A DNA stretch of 64,000 nucleotides from an uncultured Bacilli bacterium (GCA_934155645.1 CAKPHC010000005.1:75819-139818); one strand, 5' to 3'. Numbered from the stretch's first letter, positions 52,601-64,000 are shown. Notes: generated from the letters alone by a model not told the origin. Made by a program: numbers and translations.

Positions 52601-55600
52601 AAATTATCACTACTTTAGAAAAGTTAGAAAAATGGAATGGTCATTTATACAATTGGTACAATATTAAAACTTTGAATAAAATCGTTCCATATGTTGTATC
52701 TTCAGTTGATAGTGGTAATTTAGCCGCTTCATTAGTGGTAGCAAAAGAATATGCTTTAAAACATAACGATATTGATTTACATAATCGTATAAGTAATATG
52801 TTTGATGCTATGAACTTTAGCAAATTATATACTAAACAAGGTGTATTTAGTATTGCTTATAATACTACCGATGAAGAGTTATCAGTTTACAACTATAATA
52901 AATTCGCAAGTGAAAGTAGAATACTAAGCTTTGTAGCCATTATGAAGGGTGATGCACCAAGTAAGCATTGGCTTTGTTTAGATAAAACTCTTACAAAATA
53001 TAAAAAACATAAAGGTGTAGTATCATGGTCAGGAACATCATTTGAATACTTTATGCCATTAATATTTATGAAAACTTATCCTAATACATTGTTAGATGAA
53101 AGTTACTTCTTTGCCAAATTCTGCCAAAAAGAATATATGTCAGAAATAGATATGAGGATGCCATGGGGAATTTCAGAGTCAGCTTATGATGAATTAGATG
53201 ATGGATTAAATTATAAATATAAGGCTTTTGCAACTCCATACTTAAAAGTAATAGACGAAAAAGAAAATCGTCTAGTAATATCACCTTATGCATCTATTCT
53301 AGCAATCACTACCGACCCAATTGATGTGTATTTCAACTTGAAAAAGTTTAAAAAACTAAATATGTATGGTGAATATGGTTTCTACGAATCATACGACTAC
53401 ACAACAAGTAATCGTGTACTAGCATACTATGCACATCATCAAGGAATGATTTTAGCATCAATGACTAATTATTTAAAAAATAATGTAATTCAAGAGTATT
53501 TTCATTCCGATTTACGTACTCAAGCATTTGAAATCCTTTTAAAAGAAAAGGTTCAACTAAATCCAGTTATCGACATGAAAGTTGTTGGATACAAAAAATA
53601 TGATTACGAAAGAGAAAAAATTGCTAATGATATAAGAGAGTATAATTACATATCTGATATACCTCAATTATCTGTTTTATCTAATTCAAATTATACTTTA
53701 TTACTTAATGATCGAGGTAATGGATTCAGTAGATATAATACAACTCAATTAAATAGATACAGAAAAATAACAAAACAAAGTTATGGCACATATTTATATA
53801 TAAAAGATTTAAATAACAGTAAAATATGGTCAAATACTTTTGCACCAACTAATGTAAAACCGGATAAATACAATGTTGTATTTGCAACTGATAGAATCAA
53901 ATTTTTAAGAGTAGATGGTGGTATAGTAACTCAAAGTGAAATAATAGTTACTAAGGAACAACCAGCCGAAATAAGAAAAATAACGTTTAAAAATAATTCA
54001 TCAGAAACTAAGAAGTTAGAATTGACCACTTATACTGAAGTAATACTAGAAGAAAATATTGATGATATTACTCATCGTACCTTCAGAAATTTGTTTGTAA
54101 GTAGTAAATATGATTCTGAAAATGACGCGCTTATTTTATGTAGAAGAAACAATACTAAAAACCGTTCAAACTATATAGTTGGTAAATTATTAGTTCCAGG
54201 TATGAAAACTTCAATATCGTACGAAACCGAAAGAGATAAATTTATAGGTAGAGGACATAATGTATATGACCCGATTGCCCTTAACAGCAAATTGAGTAAT
54301 GAAACAGGAACTAATCTAGATTCTATATTATCTCTTAGAACAACAATAGAGTTATCACCTAAAGAAGAAAAAATCGTTTATTACGTGCAAGGATTTAGTA
54401 AGTCACTCGAAGGAATCAATGAAATACTAAAAGAATACTCTACGCCATCAAAAATAGAAAATAGTTTTGAATATACTACTTTGGCTAATAACATGAAGAT
54501 AAAACTTTTAGGATTAGATGGAAATAATATAAGAATTTACAATATTATGCTAAATTATCTATATCAAACTAGTAGGCACTTTGTTAATGATGAAAGAAAA
54601 ATACTACTTGCTCAAAACTCTTTAAATCAAAGTGGTTTATGGAAATTTGGTATTAGTGGTGATAGACCAATAATTTTAGTAGATATTCATAGTGGTAAAG
54701 CATTCAGATTAGCTAAAGATGCTATCAGAGCGTTCGAATATTTTAAAAGTATGGGGATATACATTGATTTAGTAATTATTAATAGTGAAACAGAAGAATA
54801 TAAACGAATCATAAAAAAAGAAGTTGAGCAAGAAATCTATCGAATGAATAAATTATTTGACTTTGGATATACTCCTGGTTCTGTTCATTTACTTGATGCA
54901 TCTGATTTAGAAAATAGCGAATTAGTTTTATTAAACATGGTAGCAAGATTAGTTTTTAACTCTTCAAATAATTCTTCATTAGAGGAAATGGTAAACAAAA
55001 TGCATCTCGAAAACAAAATGGTAGCGTTTTCAGATATTATTCGTGAAGATGTTACTGATTTTGAAGTAGATACAACTAAAATAGCAAGTTTTAATGGATA
55101 TGGAGGTTTCATAAAAGGTGGTAAGGAGTACATAATAACTAATCAAGATACTCCTACTCCGTGGTCTAATGTTATTGCAAACAAAAACTTTGGAACGATT
55201 TTAACCAATAATAGTTGTGGATTTACTTATTCATACAACAGTCAGATGTTTAAATTAACATCATGGACTAATGATATAGTAGTTAATGATAAGTCAGAAG
55301 GTATTTTAGTCAATGAAAAAGAGGTTCAAGTATCAATATGTAGACACGGTTTTGGATACTCAACATTTGAACAAGATGGTAAAGATTATAATTTAACAAC
55401 AACTCAGTTTGTAGCAAAGGAGGATTCAGCTAAGTTTTATCAAAACAAAATAACTAATATAAGTAATACTAAACAAAAATACAAATTAACTTTCTGGATT
55501 AATCCAACTCTAGGACCAAACGAAGAAAAGTCTAGCCGTTATTTACTATCCGAATATCATAAAGAATTCAATGCAATTGTAATTAGAAATGTTTATAATA

Positions 55601-57348
55601 TGAACTTTTCTGGTGTTTCCGTATTTATGAGTTCAACATTACCAATAGTAGATTATTCAATAGACAGAATTATAACTAAGTCTATAACCGTAGAAGTAGA
55701 GTTGGACCCTATGGAATCAAAAGAATTCTCATTTATACTAGGTACTGGTATAGGAATGAATTCAGTAAAAGAATTAATAGACAAATATAACAATAAAAAT
55801 ATTCTTACGGAATACAAAGAAGTCGTTGATTATTGGGATAACACTTTAAACATTATAAAAGTAAAGACTCCTGATAACAGTTTCAATTATATGATAAATG
55901 GTTGGTATTTATATCAAACTATAGCATCACGTATGTTTGCTAAAGCAGGGTTCTATCAAGTAGGTGGAGCATATGGTTTTAGAGATCAATTACAAGATGC
56001 GATGAATATTTGTGAAGTTAATAAAGATTTGGCAAAAGAACAGATTCTAAATAATGCTAGTCACCAATTTAGTGAAGGAGATGTACTACATTGGTGGCAC
56101 GAAATAAATAAATTTGGATTACGAAGCCGTTATATGGATGATTTCTTATGGCTAGTATATGCAACTAACAGATATATAAAAATAACTGGTGATATAAAAA
56201 TACTAGATGAAGAAGTACCTTTTGTAGAAGGTGAATTACTATTATCCAATGAAGAAGAAAAAGGAATAACATTTAATTATAGTAGTGAAAAGTATCCTTT
56301 AATTAATCATCTTGCTTTATCAATTAACCGTACTATTAAAAATACTGGTTCTAATGGATTGCCACTTATGGGTGGGGGTGATTGGAACGACGGAATGAAT
56401 AAAGTGGGTATTAATGGTAAAGGTACAAGCGTATGGTTAGGTTTCTTTGCATATATGGTAATACGTGATTATATAGAAATCTGTGATGAATATAAGATTA
56501 AAATCAATAAGAGTCTATATATTAATTATTTAGTAAAATTAAAAGAATCATTGAACAAATACGCATGGGATGGAGAATATTATTTAAGAGCATTTTTCGA
56601 TAACGGTAATAAACTTGGTTCTAAAGAGAACGAAGAATGTAGCATCGACTTAATATCTCAAAGTTTTGCAATCTTATCGGATGTTGTTCCTTTTGATAAA
56701 GTAGGTACAGTTATAAAATCTGTAGAAGATAATTTAGTTGACCATAGTCTTAAAATAATTAAATTATTAACTCCGCCATTTAAGAAGAGTAAAGATATCC
56801 CGGGATATATTATGGATTATCCAAAAGGAATAAGAGAAAACGGTGGACAGTATACGCATTCAACAGCATGGTATATTATGGCGTTGATAAAAACTGGTCA
56901 CATAGATAGAGCATACCAATACTATCAAATGATTAATCCAGTTAATAGAACTCTAAATAGTGACGCAGTTAACCAATATAAAATTGAACCATATGTAATA
57001 GCGGCTGATATATATAGTAATTATAGATATCCTGCGAGAGGCGGTTGGAGTTGGTATACAGGAAGTGCTGGTTGGTACTATCATGTCGGTCTAAAAGATA
57101 TAGTAGGTTTTATCAAAGAAGATAATTATCTAAGAATAGAACCTAATGTCCCAAGTAGTTGGAAATCATATGAAATAGAATATAAACATATTGATACGCT
57201 TTATAAAATAAAAGTTAATTTAAAAGAAAATAAAAATAGCATCATGGTAGATGGTGAGAAGATTAATTCAAATTCTATAAAATTGAAAAACGATAAACGT
57301 ATACACGCAGTAGTAATTAATTTGAAAGGTGGTAATGGAAATGATTAA
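49654..57348 (+). CDS. Cyclic beta-1,2-glucan synthase-like GT84-GH94 enzyme
   Basis: At 2564 residues this is the largest protein in the window. Its order matches bacterial cyclic beta-1,2-glucan synthases: an N-terminal domain with STNEWIIDNYYMV, membrane helices (about 323-367), a GT84 glycosyltransferase with ITIDTDTEL (about 532), SHDLLEG (about 647) and RQHRWTRGD (about 680), further helices (about 729-893), a glycoamylase-like domain with MPWGISESAYDELDDG (about 1170), beta-sandwich modules, and a C-terminal GH94 barrel with VGGAYGFRDQLQDAMN (about 2103) and GGGDWNDGMN (about 2240). The GT84 part would polymerise glucose from UDP-glucose, and the GH94 part trims by phosphorolysis. It is somewhat shorter than the roughly 2850-residue proteobacterial enzymes. 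Whether the product is cyclic or linear cannot be told. It overlaps pgi by eight bases. Confidence 0.88.
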   Translation: MNKYKLFLENCNVIERYYNYLISLTNNHNFVGSTNEWIIDNYYMVAEIKVNLKKNLKENKRLKEVINRSENQVYDLLNKACYSKNFNISYEDVLNEIKEYQNVEENYLTYNELESIPVALSFIIIDRLATLCKTKKESQTEKQKIRELVKSLGDKIHNGEVINLSDYITFDKEIGEHPEIIEQLNDSLTELGTSSNELFIQLDKMLEEYDLNLKDLINKEHIDSIKNNILIANLFNTLRTILKIDVIDIFDKLSKTEKVLKQDSYYKSMTSETKGLYRNLITKNSKHTTEYKYACSLLEKSSINDTHIGFYLMKRCNYSLRSKLYIIFIIIFTLIISGLLSLITLDYWWLSFILLLVPISEVVIQLLNKILLKVYPCQPLPKIDFSKGIDKNNATMVVIPTIVKDKAKIDNMFQLLEKYYLANKSNNLYFTLLGDCSESTTEKTAFDEEISNYGIKKSEELNDKYNAKLFSFVYRRRVFNPGENKFLGYERKRGALIHFNKLLLGELSLSEYEKYIYKENVCDIKSDIKYVITIDTDTELVLNTALSLVGTMAHPLNKPVLNEKGTKVIAGYGIIQPRVNVDIESTNKSIYSQLMAGIGGFDVYSTIVPNFYQDVFGEGSFVGKGIYDLKIFDTILSNAFPENLILSHDLLEGNYLRCGYASDIEVIDDFPSEFLVEASRQHRWTRGDVQISGWLKRKVKDKKGSKVSNPLNLIEKFKIFDNIRRIMINPCMLLLLILSFICGSSFWTFITVMMIISWPMLFYLKELLHRQNRKLFTFKYYNKLMFGFFSILYRILITFITIPYYSYLYLDAFIRANYRMHISHKRLLNWLTAEDAAKTLKKDLISYIKQFWMNYVTSAILIITSLIVSPKTSFIALIISIGFVSAPFILWSFSKRKDIVLIGLNERQNKRIKDMAYRTWLYFEAFLKEENNYLIPDNYQLNRENKEDTKTSPTDIGMSITSVISASELNFIDVKHALFLLNKIITTLEKLEKWNGHLYNWYNIKTLNKIVPYVVSSVDSGNLAASLVVAKEYALKHNDIDLHNRISNMFDAMNFSKLYTKQGVFSIAYNTTDEELSVYNYNKFASESRILSFVAIMKGDAPSKHWLCLDKTLTKYKKHKGVVSWSGTSFEYFMPLIFMKTYPNTLLDESYFFAKFCQKEYMSEIDMRMPWGISESAYDELDDGLNYKYKAFATPYLKVIDEKENRLVISPYASILAITTDPIDVYFNLKKFKKLNMYGEYGFYESYDYTTSNRVLAYYAHHQGMILASMTNYLKNNVIQEYFHSDLRTQAFEILLKEKVQLNPVIDMKVVGYKKYDYEREKIANDIREYNYISDIPQLSVLSNSNYTLLLNDRGNGFSRYNTTQLNRYRKITKQSYGTYLYIKDLNNSKIWSNTFAPTNVKPDKYNVVFATDRIKFLRVDGGIVTQSEIIVTKEQPAEIRKITFKNNSSETKKLELTTYTEVILEENIDDITHRTFRNLFVSSKYDSENDALILCRRNNTKNRSNYIVGKLLVPGMKTSISYETERDKFIGRGHNVYDPIALNSKLSNETGTNLDSILSLRTTIELSPKEEKIVYYVQGFSKSLEGINEILKEYSTPSKIENSFEYTTLANNMKIKLLGLDGNNIRIYNIMLNYLYQTSRHFVNDERKILLAQNSLNQSGLWKFGISGDRPIILVDIHSGKAFRLAKDAIRAFEYFKSMGIYIDLVIINSETEEYKRIIKKEVEQEIYRMNKLFDFGYTPGSVHLLDASDLENSELVLLNMVARLVFNSSNNSSLEEMVNKMHLENKMVAFSDIIREDVTDFEVDTTKIASFNGYGGFIKGGKEYIITNQDTPTPWSNVIANKNFGTILTNNSCGFTYSYNSQMFKLTSWTNDIVVNDKSEGILVNEKEVQVSICRHGFGYSTFEQDGKDYNLTTTQFVAKEDSAKFYQNKITNISNTKQKYKLTFWINPTLGPNEEKSSRYLLSEYHKEFNAIVIRNVYNMNFSGVSVFMSSTLPIVDYSIDRIITKSITVEVELDPMESKEFSFILGTGIGMNSVKELIDKYNNKNILTEYKEVVDYWDNTLNIIKVKTPDNSFNYMINGWYLYQTIASRMFAKAGFYQVGGAYGFRDQLQDAMNICEVNKDLAKEQILNNASHQFSEGDVLHWWHEINKFGLRSRYMDDFLWLVYATNRYIKITGDIKILDEEVPFVEGELLLSNEEEKGITFNYSSEKYPLINHLALSINRTIKNTGSNGLPLMGGGDWNDGMNKVGINGKGTSVWLGFFAYMVIRDYIEICDEYKIKINKSLYINYLVKLKESLNKYAWDGEYYLRAFFDNGNKLGSKENEECSIDLISQSFAILSDVVPFDKVGTVIKSVEDNLVDHSLKIIKLLTPPFKKSKDIPGYIMDYPKGIRENGGQYTHSTAWYIMALIKTGHIDRAYQYYQMINPVNRTLNSDAVNQYKIEPYVIAADIYSNYRYPARGGWSWYTGSAGWYYHVGLKDIVGFIKEDNYLRIEPNVPSSWKSYEIEYKHIDTLYKIKVNLKENKNSIMVDGEKINSNSIKLKNDKRIHAVVINLKGGNGND

Positions 57349-58561
57349 GCAAGATTTTAATAAGTATACTGCTAAGTTTGTAAATGGGTCTGATATTAGT
57401 AAGTTTAATAAACAATCAAAAAAAATATTGAATACTTTTACAAATGGAGAATTATCTTATTGGAATGACATTAATAGCTATGTTAATAGAGATGAATTAA
57501 ATAGTATTTTAAATACAGCTAATTATATAAGAGAGAATTGTGATGTATTTGTTGTTATAGGAATCGGTGGTTCGTATATGGGTAGTAAGGCACTAATCGA
57601 AGCTTTACTACCTACCTTCAACCGAAAAAAACCAGAAATAATATATCTTGGGACTGATTTATCGTCAGATTATTACAAAGAGGTTATTGAGTATATTAAG
57701 GATAAAGAGGTAATAGTAAATGTTATTTCTAAATCGGGTAATACACTAGAACCAAATATTGCTTTTGAAATAATATCTTATATATTAGAAGGAAAATATA
57801 ATGATGATGAATTGAGTAGCAGAATTATCATTACTACTGACAAAAAGAAGGGGTCTTTAAGGAAGTTGGCAAATGAAAAGGGATATGTAACTTTCGAAGT
57901 ACCAGAAAAAATTGGGGGAAGATTCTCTGTGTTCACTCCAGTAGGGCTATTACCTCTAGCGGTTGCAGGTATTGATATATTACGTTTATTAGAAGGTTTT
58001 ATAGATGGAGAAAAATATATAGATACAGCATTAGAATATGCTATTATGCGTGAAGCACTTTTCAAAAAAAATAAGTATGTAGAAGCCTTTACTGTTTATA
58101 ATCCTAAATTATATTATTTTACTGAGTGGTTAAAACAATTATTTGCAGAAACCCAAGGGAAAAACGGTAAGGGTATATTACCAATATCAATTGTTAATAC
58201 AAGAGATTTGCACTCTATGGGACAATTTTTACAAGAAGGTCATGATATAGTTTTTGAAACAGTAATAGGAATTAAAAATGCTACTACTATTCAAATCATG
58301 AAATATGGCAAGTCATTAAATGAAATAAACAAAATAGCAGAAGAAAAAGTATGTGTTGCTCATTATAAAGACAAAACACCAAGCAATGTATTAGAAATCG
58401 AAGAATTAGATGAATACAATATGGGTGAATTAGTAAGATTCTTTATAACTGCAGCGATTTCAGGAGCTTTATTAATCGAAGTTAATCCATTTGACCAACC
58501 AGGTGTAGAAAAATACAAAGTTTTAGTTAATGAAGCACTAAAAAATGTATATATATTTTAA
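57341..58561 (+). CDS. pgi: Glucose-6-phosphate isomerase
   Basis: Pgi interconverts glucose-6-phosphate and fructose-6-phosphate. The ATG at 57341, seven bases after AAAGGTGGT, gives 406 residues. The shorter bacterial form is usual here. Motifs are FVVIGIGGSYMGSKALIEAL, NVISKSGNTLEP (substrate phosphate loop), PEKIGGRFSVFTPVGLLPL and FAETQGKNGKG. It overlaps the end of the glucan synthase gene. The two are surely co-transcribed, which places glucose-phosphate supply next to glucan synthesis. Confidence 0.95.
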   Translation: MIKQDFNKYTAKFVNGSDISKFNKQSKKILNTFTNGELSYWNDINSYVNRDELNSILNTANYIRENCDVFVVIGIGGSYMGSKALIEALLPTFNRKKPEIIYLGTDLSSDYYKEVIEYIKDKEVIVNVISKSGNTLEPNIAFEIISYILEGKYNDDELSSRIIITTDKKKGSLRKLANEKGYVTFEVPEKIGGRFSVFTPVGLLPLAVAGIDILRLLEGFIDGEKYIDTALEYAIMREALFKKNKYVEAFTVYNPKLYYFTEWLKQLFAETQGKNGKGILPISIVNTRDLHSMGQFLQEGHDIVFETVIGIKNATTIQIMKYGKSLNEINKIAEEKVCVAHYKDKTPSNVLEIEELDEYNMGELVRFFITAAISGALLIEVNPFDQPGVEKYKVLVNEALKNVYIF

Positions 58562-58564
58562 TTA

Positions 58565-58594
58565 GGACAGATTGATAATTATCTGTCTTTTTTT
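58565..58594 (+). terminator. Terminator after pgi
   Basis: GACAGAT (58566-58572) pairs with ATCTGTC (58581-58587), followed by seven T residues. Confidence 0.8.
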
Positions 58595-58603
58595 CTTGAA
58601 AAA

Positions 58604-58612
58604 TGCTATAAT
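58604..58612 (+). promoter_or_regulatory. Extended -10 promoter of the slipin gene
   Basis: TGCTATAAT lies about 19 bases before the start. No -35 match is convincing. Confidence 0.5.
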
Positions 58613-58630
58613 TTTAATAGGAGGTATAAT

Positions 58631-59404
58631 ATGTGGATAGTTATAATAATAATTGCTATTTTGATTTCAATATCATCAGTTAAACAAATCAATGAATATG
58701 AAAGAGGAATAAAGTTTTCACGAGGAAAATTTAAAGAAATAATGCAACCGGGATGGAGAATGGTATTACCAATATTTGAATCATATAAAAAAGTTGATAT
58801 AAGAACTAAGGCTGTTGATGTTCCAGAACAAGATGCAATAACTAAGGATAATGTATCAATCAAGATTAATGCCGTAATTTATTACAAAATATTTGATGCA
58901 TCAAAAGCAATACTAGCGGTTGAAAACTATTATTATGCTGTAGGACAATTAGCTCAAACAACTATGCGTAATATAGTTGGTTCAGTATCATTAGATGAAC
59001 TTTTAAGTGAAAGAGAAAAGATATCAACTGAAATATGTAAGGTTATTGATGAAGCTACAGACCCATGGGGTGTTAAAGTTGAAAATGTGGAATTAAAGGA
59101 TGTATCATTACCTGAGGAAATGAAACGTGTAATAGCAAAAGTAGCAGAAGCAGAACGTGAAAAAATGGCTGTAATTACTAAAGCAGCAGGTGAAGTTGAA
59201 GCATCAGAAAACTTAGCAAAAGCAGCAAGAACAATGAGTGAGTCTGCTGGAGCTCTACACTTAAGAACATTAGCGACAATAAATGATATAAGTTCAGACC
59301 AATCAAATACAGTTATCTTTGCTGTACCAATCGAAGTATTAAGAGCATTCGAAGGTAATCCAGGATTAGCAAGAACAGTAGTAGACAAAGTAACTAAAAA
59401 GTAG
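58631..59404 (+). CDS. Slipin (SPFH/stomatin-family membrane protein)
   Basis: The 257-residue protein has an N-terminal membrane helix (about 1-16) and a band-7 domain: VKQINEYERGIKFSRGKF, MQPGWRMVLPIFESYKKVDIR and the stomatin hallmark QLAQTTMRNIVGSVSLDELL, DPWGVKVENVELKDVSLPEEM. A long Ala/Glu-rich helix follows (AKVAEAEREKMAVITKAAGE). Such proteins oligomerise on the inner face of the membrane and organise membrane domains. No NfeD partner gene is adjacent, which is unusual because bacterial slipins are often paired with one. Confidence 0.88.
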   Translation: MWIVIIIIAILISISSVKQINEYERGIKFSRGKFKEIMQPGWRMVLPIFESYKKVDIRTKAVDVPEQDAITKDNVSIKINAVIYYKIFDASKAILAVENYYYAVGQLAQTTMRNIVGSVSLDELLSEREKISTEICKVIDEATDPWGVKVENVELKDVSLPEEMKRVIAKVAEAEREKMAVITKAAGEVEASENLAKAARTMSESAGALHLRTLATINDISSDQSNTVIFAVPIEVLRAFEGNPGLARTVVDKVTKK

Positions 59405-59407
59405 ATT

Positions 59408-59437
59408 AACAATCCACAAGAGCTGTGGATTGTTTTT
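59408..59437 (+). terminator. Terminator after the slipin gene
   Basis: AACAATCCACA-AGAGC-TGTGGATTGTT, an 11-bp stem, is followed by T residues. Confidence 0.9.
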
Positions 59438-59458
59438 ATTTGCAAAATAATGTATAAT
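59430..59458 (+). promoter_or_regulatory. Candidate promoter of the DUF402 gene
   Basis: TTGTTT (59430-59435), lying in the arm of the preceding terminator, and TATAAT (59453-59458) are spaced by 17 bases. Confidence 0.5.
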
Positions 59459-59480
59459 ATATCCAGAAAGAGGAATTTGT

Positions 59481-60020
59481 ATGAAAAATAATAGAATAGG
59501 AGAAAGATACATAATCCACAGCTATAAGCATGATGGTAGTATTCACCGTGCGTGGGATGAAGCTGTATTGCTGGATGAATGTGATGATTACCTTGTGTTT
59601 GGTAATGACCGAACTAAAGTAATTGAATCTGATGGCCGTAGTTGGAAAACTAAAGAGCCAGCGATAATGTATTTTTTTAAAAATAACTGGTATAATGTAA
59701 TAGGCCAATATAAGAAAGATGGAATATATTATTATTGTAATATTGCTTCACCATTTGTAATTGATCAAAATACTATAAAGTACATTGATTATGATTTGGA
59801 TTTGCGCGTATTTCCGGACGGAGCCTTTAAAGTACTTGATAGAGGTGAATATAACTATCATAAGAATAAAATGAATTATCCTGAAAAGATTGATGTTATT
59901 TTAAAAGAGGAATTATCAAATTTAATTGAATTAGCAAGAGCTAAGAAAGGACCATTTGCAAAAGGGATGGTTGAATCATATTACAATATATATAAAAAAT
60001 GTAAAAGTGAGATTAAATAA
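59481..60020 (+). CDS. DUF402 protein, probable nucleoside tri-/diphosphatase
   Basis: The 179-residue cytosolic protein shows the DUF402 pattern: GERYIIHSYKHDGSIHRAWDE, PAIMYFFKNNWYNVIGQYK, YYYCNIASPFVIDQNTIKYIDYDLD and FPDGAFKVLDRGEY. The acidic/aromatic residues match the metal-binding set of the B. subtilis YgaC / S. aureus Sa1684 group, which hydrolyses nucleoside tri- and diphosphates. AGAGGAA precedes the ATG. It is the last protein gene before the rRNA operon. Confidence 0.85.
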   Translation: MKNNRIGERYIIHSYKHDGSIHRAWDEAVLLDECDDYLVFGNDRTKVIESDGRSWKTKEPAIMYFFKNNWYNVIGQYKKDGIYYYCNIASPFVIDQNTIKYIDYDLDLRVFPDGAFKVLDRGEYNYHKNKMNYPEKIDVILKEELSNLIELARAKKGPFAKGMVESYYNIYKKCKSEIK

Positions 60021-60042
60021 TAGGAAACTATTATTTTTTTTT
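60016..60042 (+). terminator. Terminator after the DUF402 gene
   Basis: AATAATAG-GAAA-CTATTATT followed by T residues, with a GNRA tetraloop. Confidence 0.85.
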
Positions 60043-60123
60043 ACATATATTATAGTTAGAGAGCCAATAAAATAGTAGAAAAAGTACGAATTATAAAAAA
60101 GTTAAAAAAAATTAAAATAATTG

Positions 60124-60152
60124 TTGACTTCTATAACTAACTCTGTTATTCT
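60124..60152 (+). promoter_or_regulatory. rRNA promoter P1
   Basis: TTGACT (60124-60129), 17-base spacer, TATTCT (60147-60152) with a TGT extended -10. A-rich tracts lie upstream. Confidence 0.8.
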
Positions 60153-60229
60153 AATACATGTCGCTTGAGAAAACGTTGAAAGTGTCAAATATAACAAATA
60201 AAAAAAGTTAAAAAAGTTTAAAAAAGCTA

Positions 60230-60258
60230 TTGACTTTACTGAGTATATTTGATAATCT
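60230..60258 (+). promoter_or_regulatory. rRNA promoter P2
   Basis: TTGACT (60230-60235), 17-base spacer, TAATCT (60253-60258) with TGA before it. Phased A-tracts (GTTAAAAAAGTTTAAAAAAG) lie directly upstream. Confidence 0.8.
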
Positions 60259-60331
60259 TATATACGTTGACACAAAAAGTCGACAAAAGAAATGTGTCAA
60301 ACAAAAAAGTAAAAAAAATGTAAAAAAACTA

Positions 60332-60360
60332 TTGACTTTACGAAGTATGTTTGATATATT
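60332..60360 (+). promoter_or_regulatory. rRNA promoter P3
   Basis: TTGACT (60332-60337), 17-base spacer, TATATT (60355-60360) with TGA before it. An A-tract region precedes it, similar to P2. Confidence 0.82.
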
Positions 60361-60390
60361 AGTAACGCAACTCAGAAATTGCAGTTATGA

Positions 60391-60402
60391 TCTTTGAAAA
60401 CT
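60391..60402 (+). promoter_or_regulatory. boxA-like antitermination site in the rRNA leader
   Basis: TCTTTGAAAACT occurs here and again, identical over 12 bases, in the spacer at 62116-62127. This matches the placement of Nus-factor boxA sites in leader and spacer. Confidence 0.65.
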
Positions 60403-60464
60403 GAGCAAAACGTCAATTTGAGTAGCTAGGAATTAATTAAATTAATCAAACTTAAAAAATAAAT

Positions 60465-62040
<1,576 letters not shown>

Positions 62041-62250
62041 AGGAGTATAATTCCTTACCTAGCTAAATGACAGTTTTGCTTAGTTTTGAGAGATCGTATC
62101 TCTCAATGAAATAGTTCTTTGAAAACTAGATAATGTGAGTTCAATCTTTTTCATAACGAGCGAAAAAGATTGATGTATAATTATTTCTTTAATTTTTAAT
62201 AATTATTAAGATCTCATCAAATTAGGATATAACAATATCAAACAAATGGT
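62041..62250 (+). other. 16S-23S internal transcribed spacer without tRNA genes
   Basis: This 210-base spacer has no tRNA-Ile or tRNA-Ala. It holds the right arm of the 16S processing stem (62058-62079), a 9-bp hairpin TTGAGAGAT-CGT-ATCTCTCAA (62086-62106), a second boxA-like site (62116-62127) and an 11-bp hairpin CAATCTTTTTC / GAAAAAGATTG (62142-62172). Confidence 0.8.

Positions 62251-64000
<1,750 letters not shown>

Larger units (their letters stand above)
60043..60464 (+). other. rRNA operon control region
   Basis: This stretch of about 420 bases holds no gene. It contains three tandem promoters, each preceded by an A-tract region resembling UP elements, then a boxA-like antitermination site. 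It also contains the left arm of a 16S processing stem (GCAAAAC at 60405-60411 and TAGCTAGG at 60423-60430), whose partners GTTTTGC and CCTAGCTA lie in the 16S-23S spacer at 62073-62079 and 62058-62065. Confidence 0.8.

Noticed and set aside
62041..62250. Possible tRNA genes in the rRNA spacer.
   Set aside because: No acceptor, T-loop (GTTCRANNC) or anticodon arm pattern is present, only short hairpins and a boxA-like site.

Overview
The window looks like a chromosomal segment of a low-GC member of the Bacillota (Bacilli), probably from a lineage close to the Mollicutes, such as the uncultured RF39 or Izemoplasma-like groups. This rests on the AT-rich sequence, on gene order shared with Bacillus, on a divergent 16S rRNA gene, and on an asparagine in RpoB at the position that gives mollicutes natural rifampicin resistance. 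TGA is a stop codon throughout, and prfB is present with its TGA-dependent frameshift, so the code is the standard bacterial one and not the mycoplasma code. Genes for lipoprotein processing, septum formation and murein hydrolysis suggest a walled cell.

Layout. 1-1.6 kb: the 3' end of ychF and a DUF975 membrane protein. 1.9-7.4 kb: an unnamed cell-surface locus of six co-directional genes. These are two secreted proteins sharing a PIY-V-W motif, alternating with two membrane-anchored proteins that resemble each other, then a secreted protein with a C-terminal dockerin-like pair, then a 720-residue membrane protein with two cohesin-like modules and four cadherin-like repeats. A single oppositely oriented unknown gene follows. 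The insert splits the ychF / rpsF-ssb-rpsR neighbourhood that is contiguous in Bacillus, and it is the best candidate for an undescribed system. 8.3-20.2 kb: rpsF-ssb-rpsR, divIC, tilS, ftsH, dusB, an RDD protein, lysS, a transporter and clpC. 20.3-34.4 kb: prfB (programmed frameshift), two yitT-type genes, ftsE-ftsX with a murein hydrolase, uvrB, a radical SAM gene, yqeG, uvrA, a holin-like membrane protein, lgt and trxB. 34.5-47.5 kb: secE-nusG, an unknown gene, rplK-rplA-rplJ-rplL, an unknown membrane-anchored gene, an rRNA methyltransferase gene, rpoB and rpoC, with RNA leaders in front of rplK, rplA and rplJ. 47.6-60 kb: a 43-residue pilin-like mini-gene, mscL, a DUF308/peptidase-like fusion, a 2564-residue cyclic beta-glucan synthase-like enzyme, pgi, a slipin and a DUF402 gene. 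60.1-64 kb: three tandem rRNA promoters, a complete 16S gene, a spacer without tRNAs, and the first 1.75 kb of 23S, cut by the window end.

Most of the window is housekeeping: translation, transcription, nucleotide excision repair, and division and wall remodelling through DivIC, FtsEX and the M23 hydrolase. The accessory content is the surface locus, the glucan synthase block, the peptidase-like fusion and several small unknown genes. All motif, domain and promoter assignments were made by eye. No database search or structure prediction was run.
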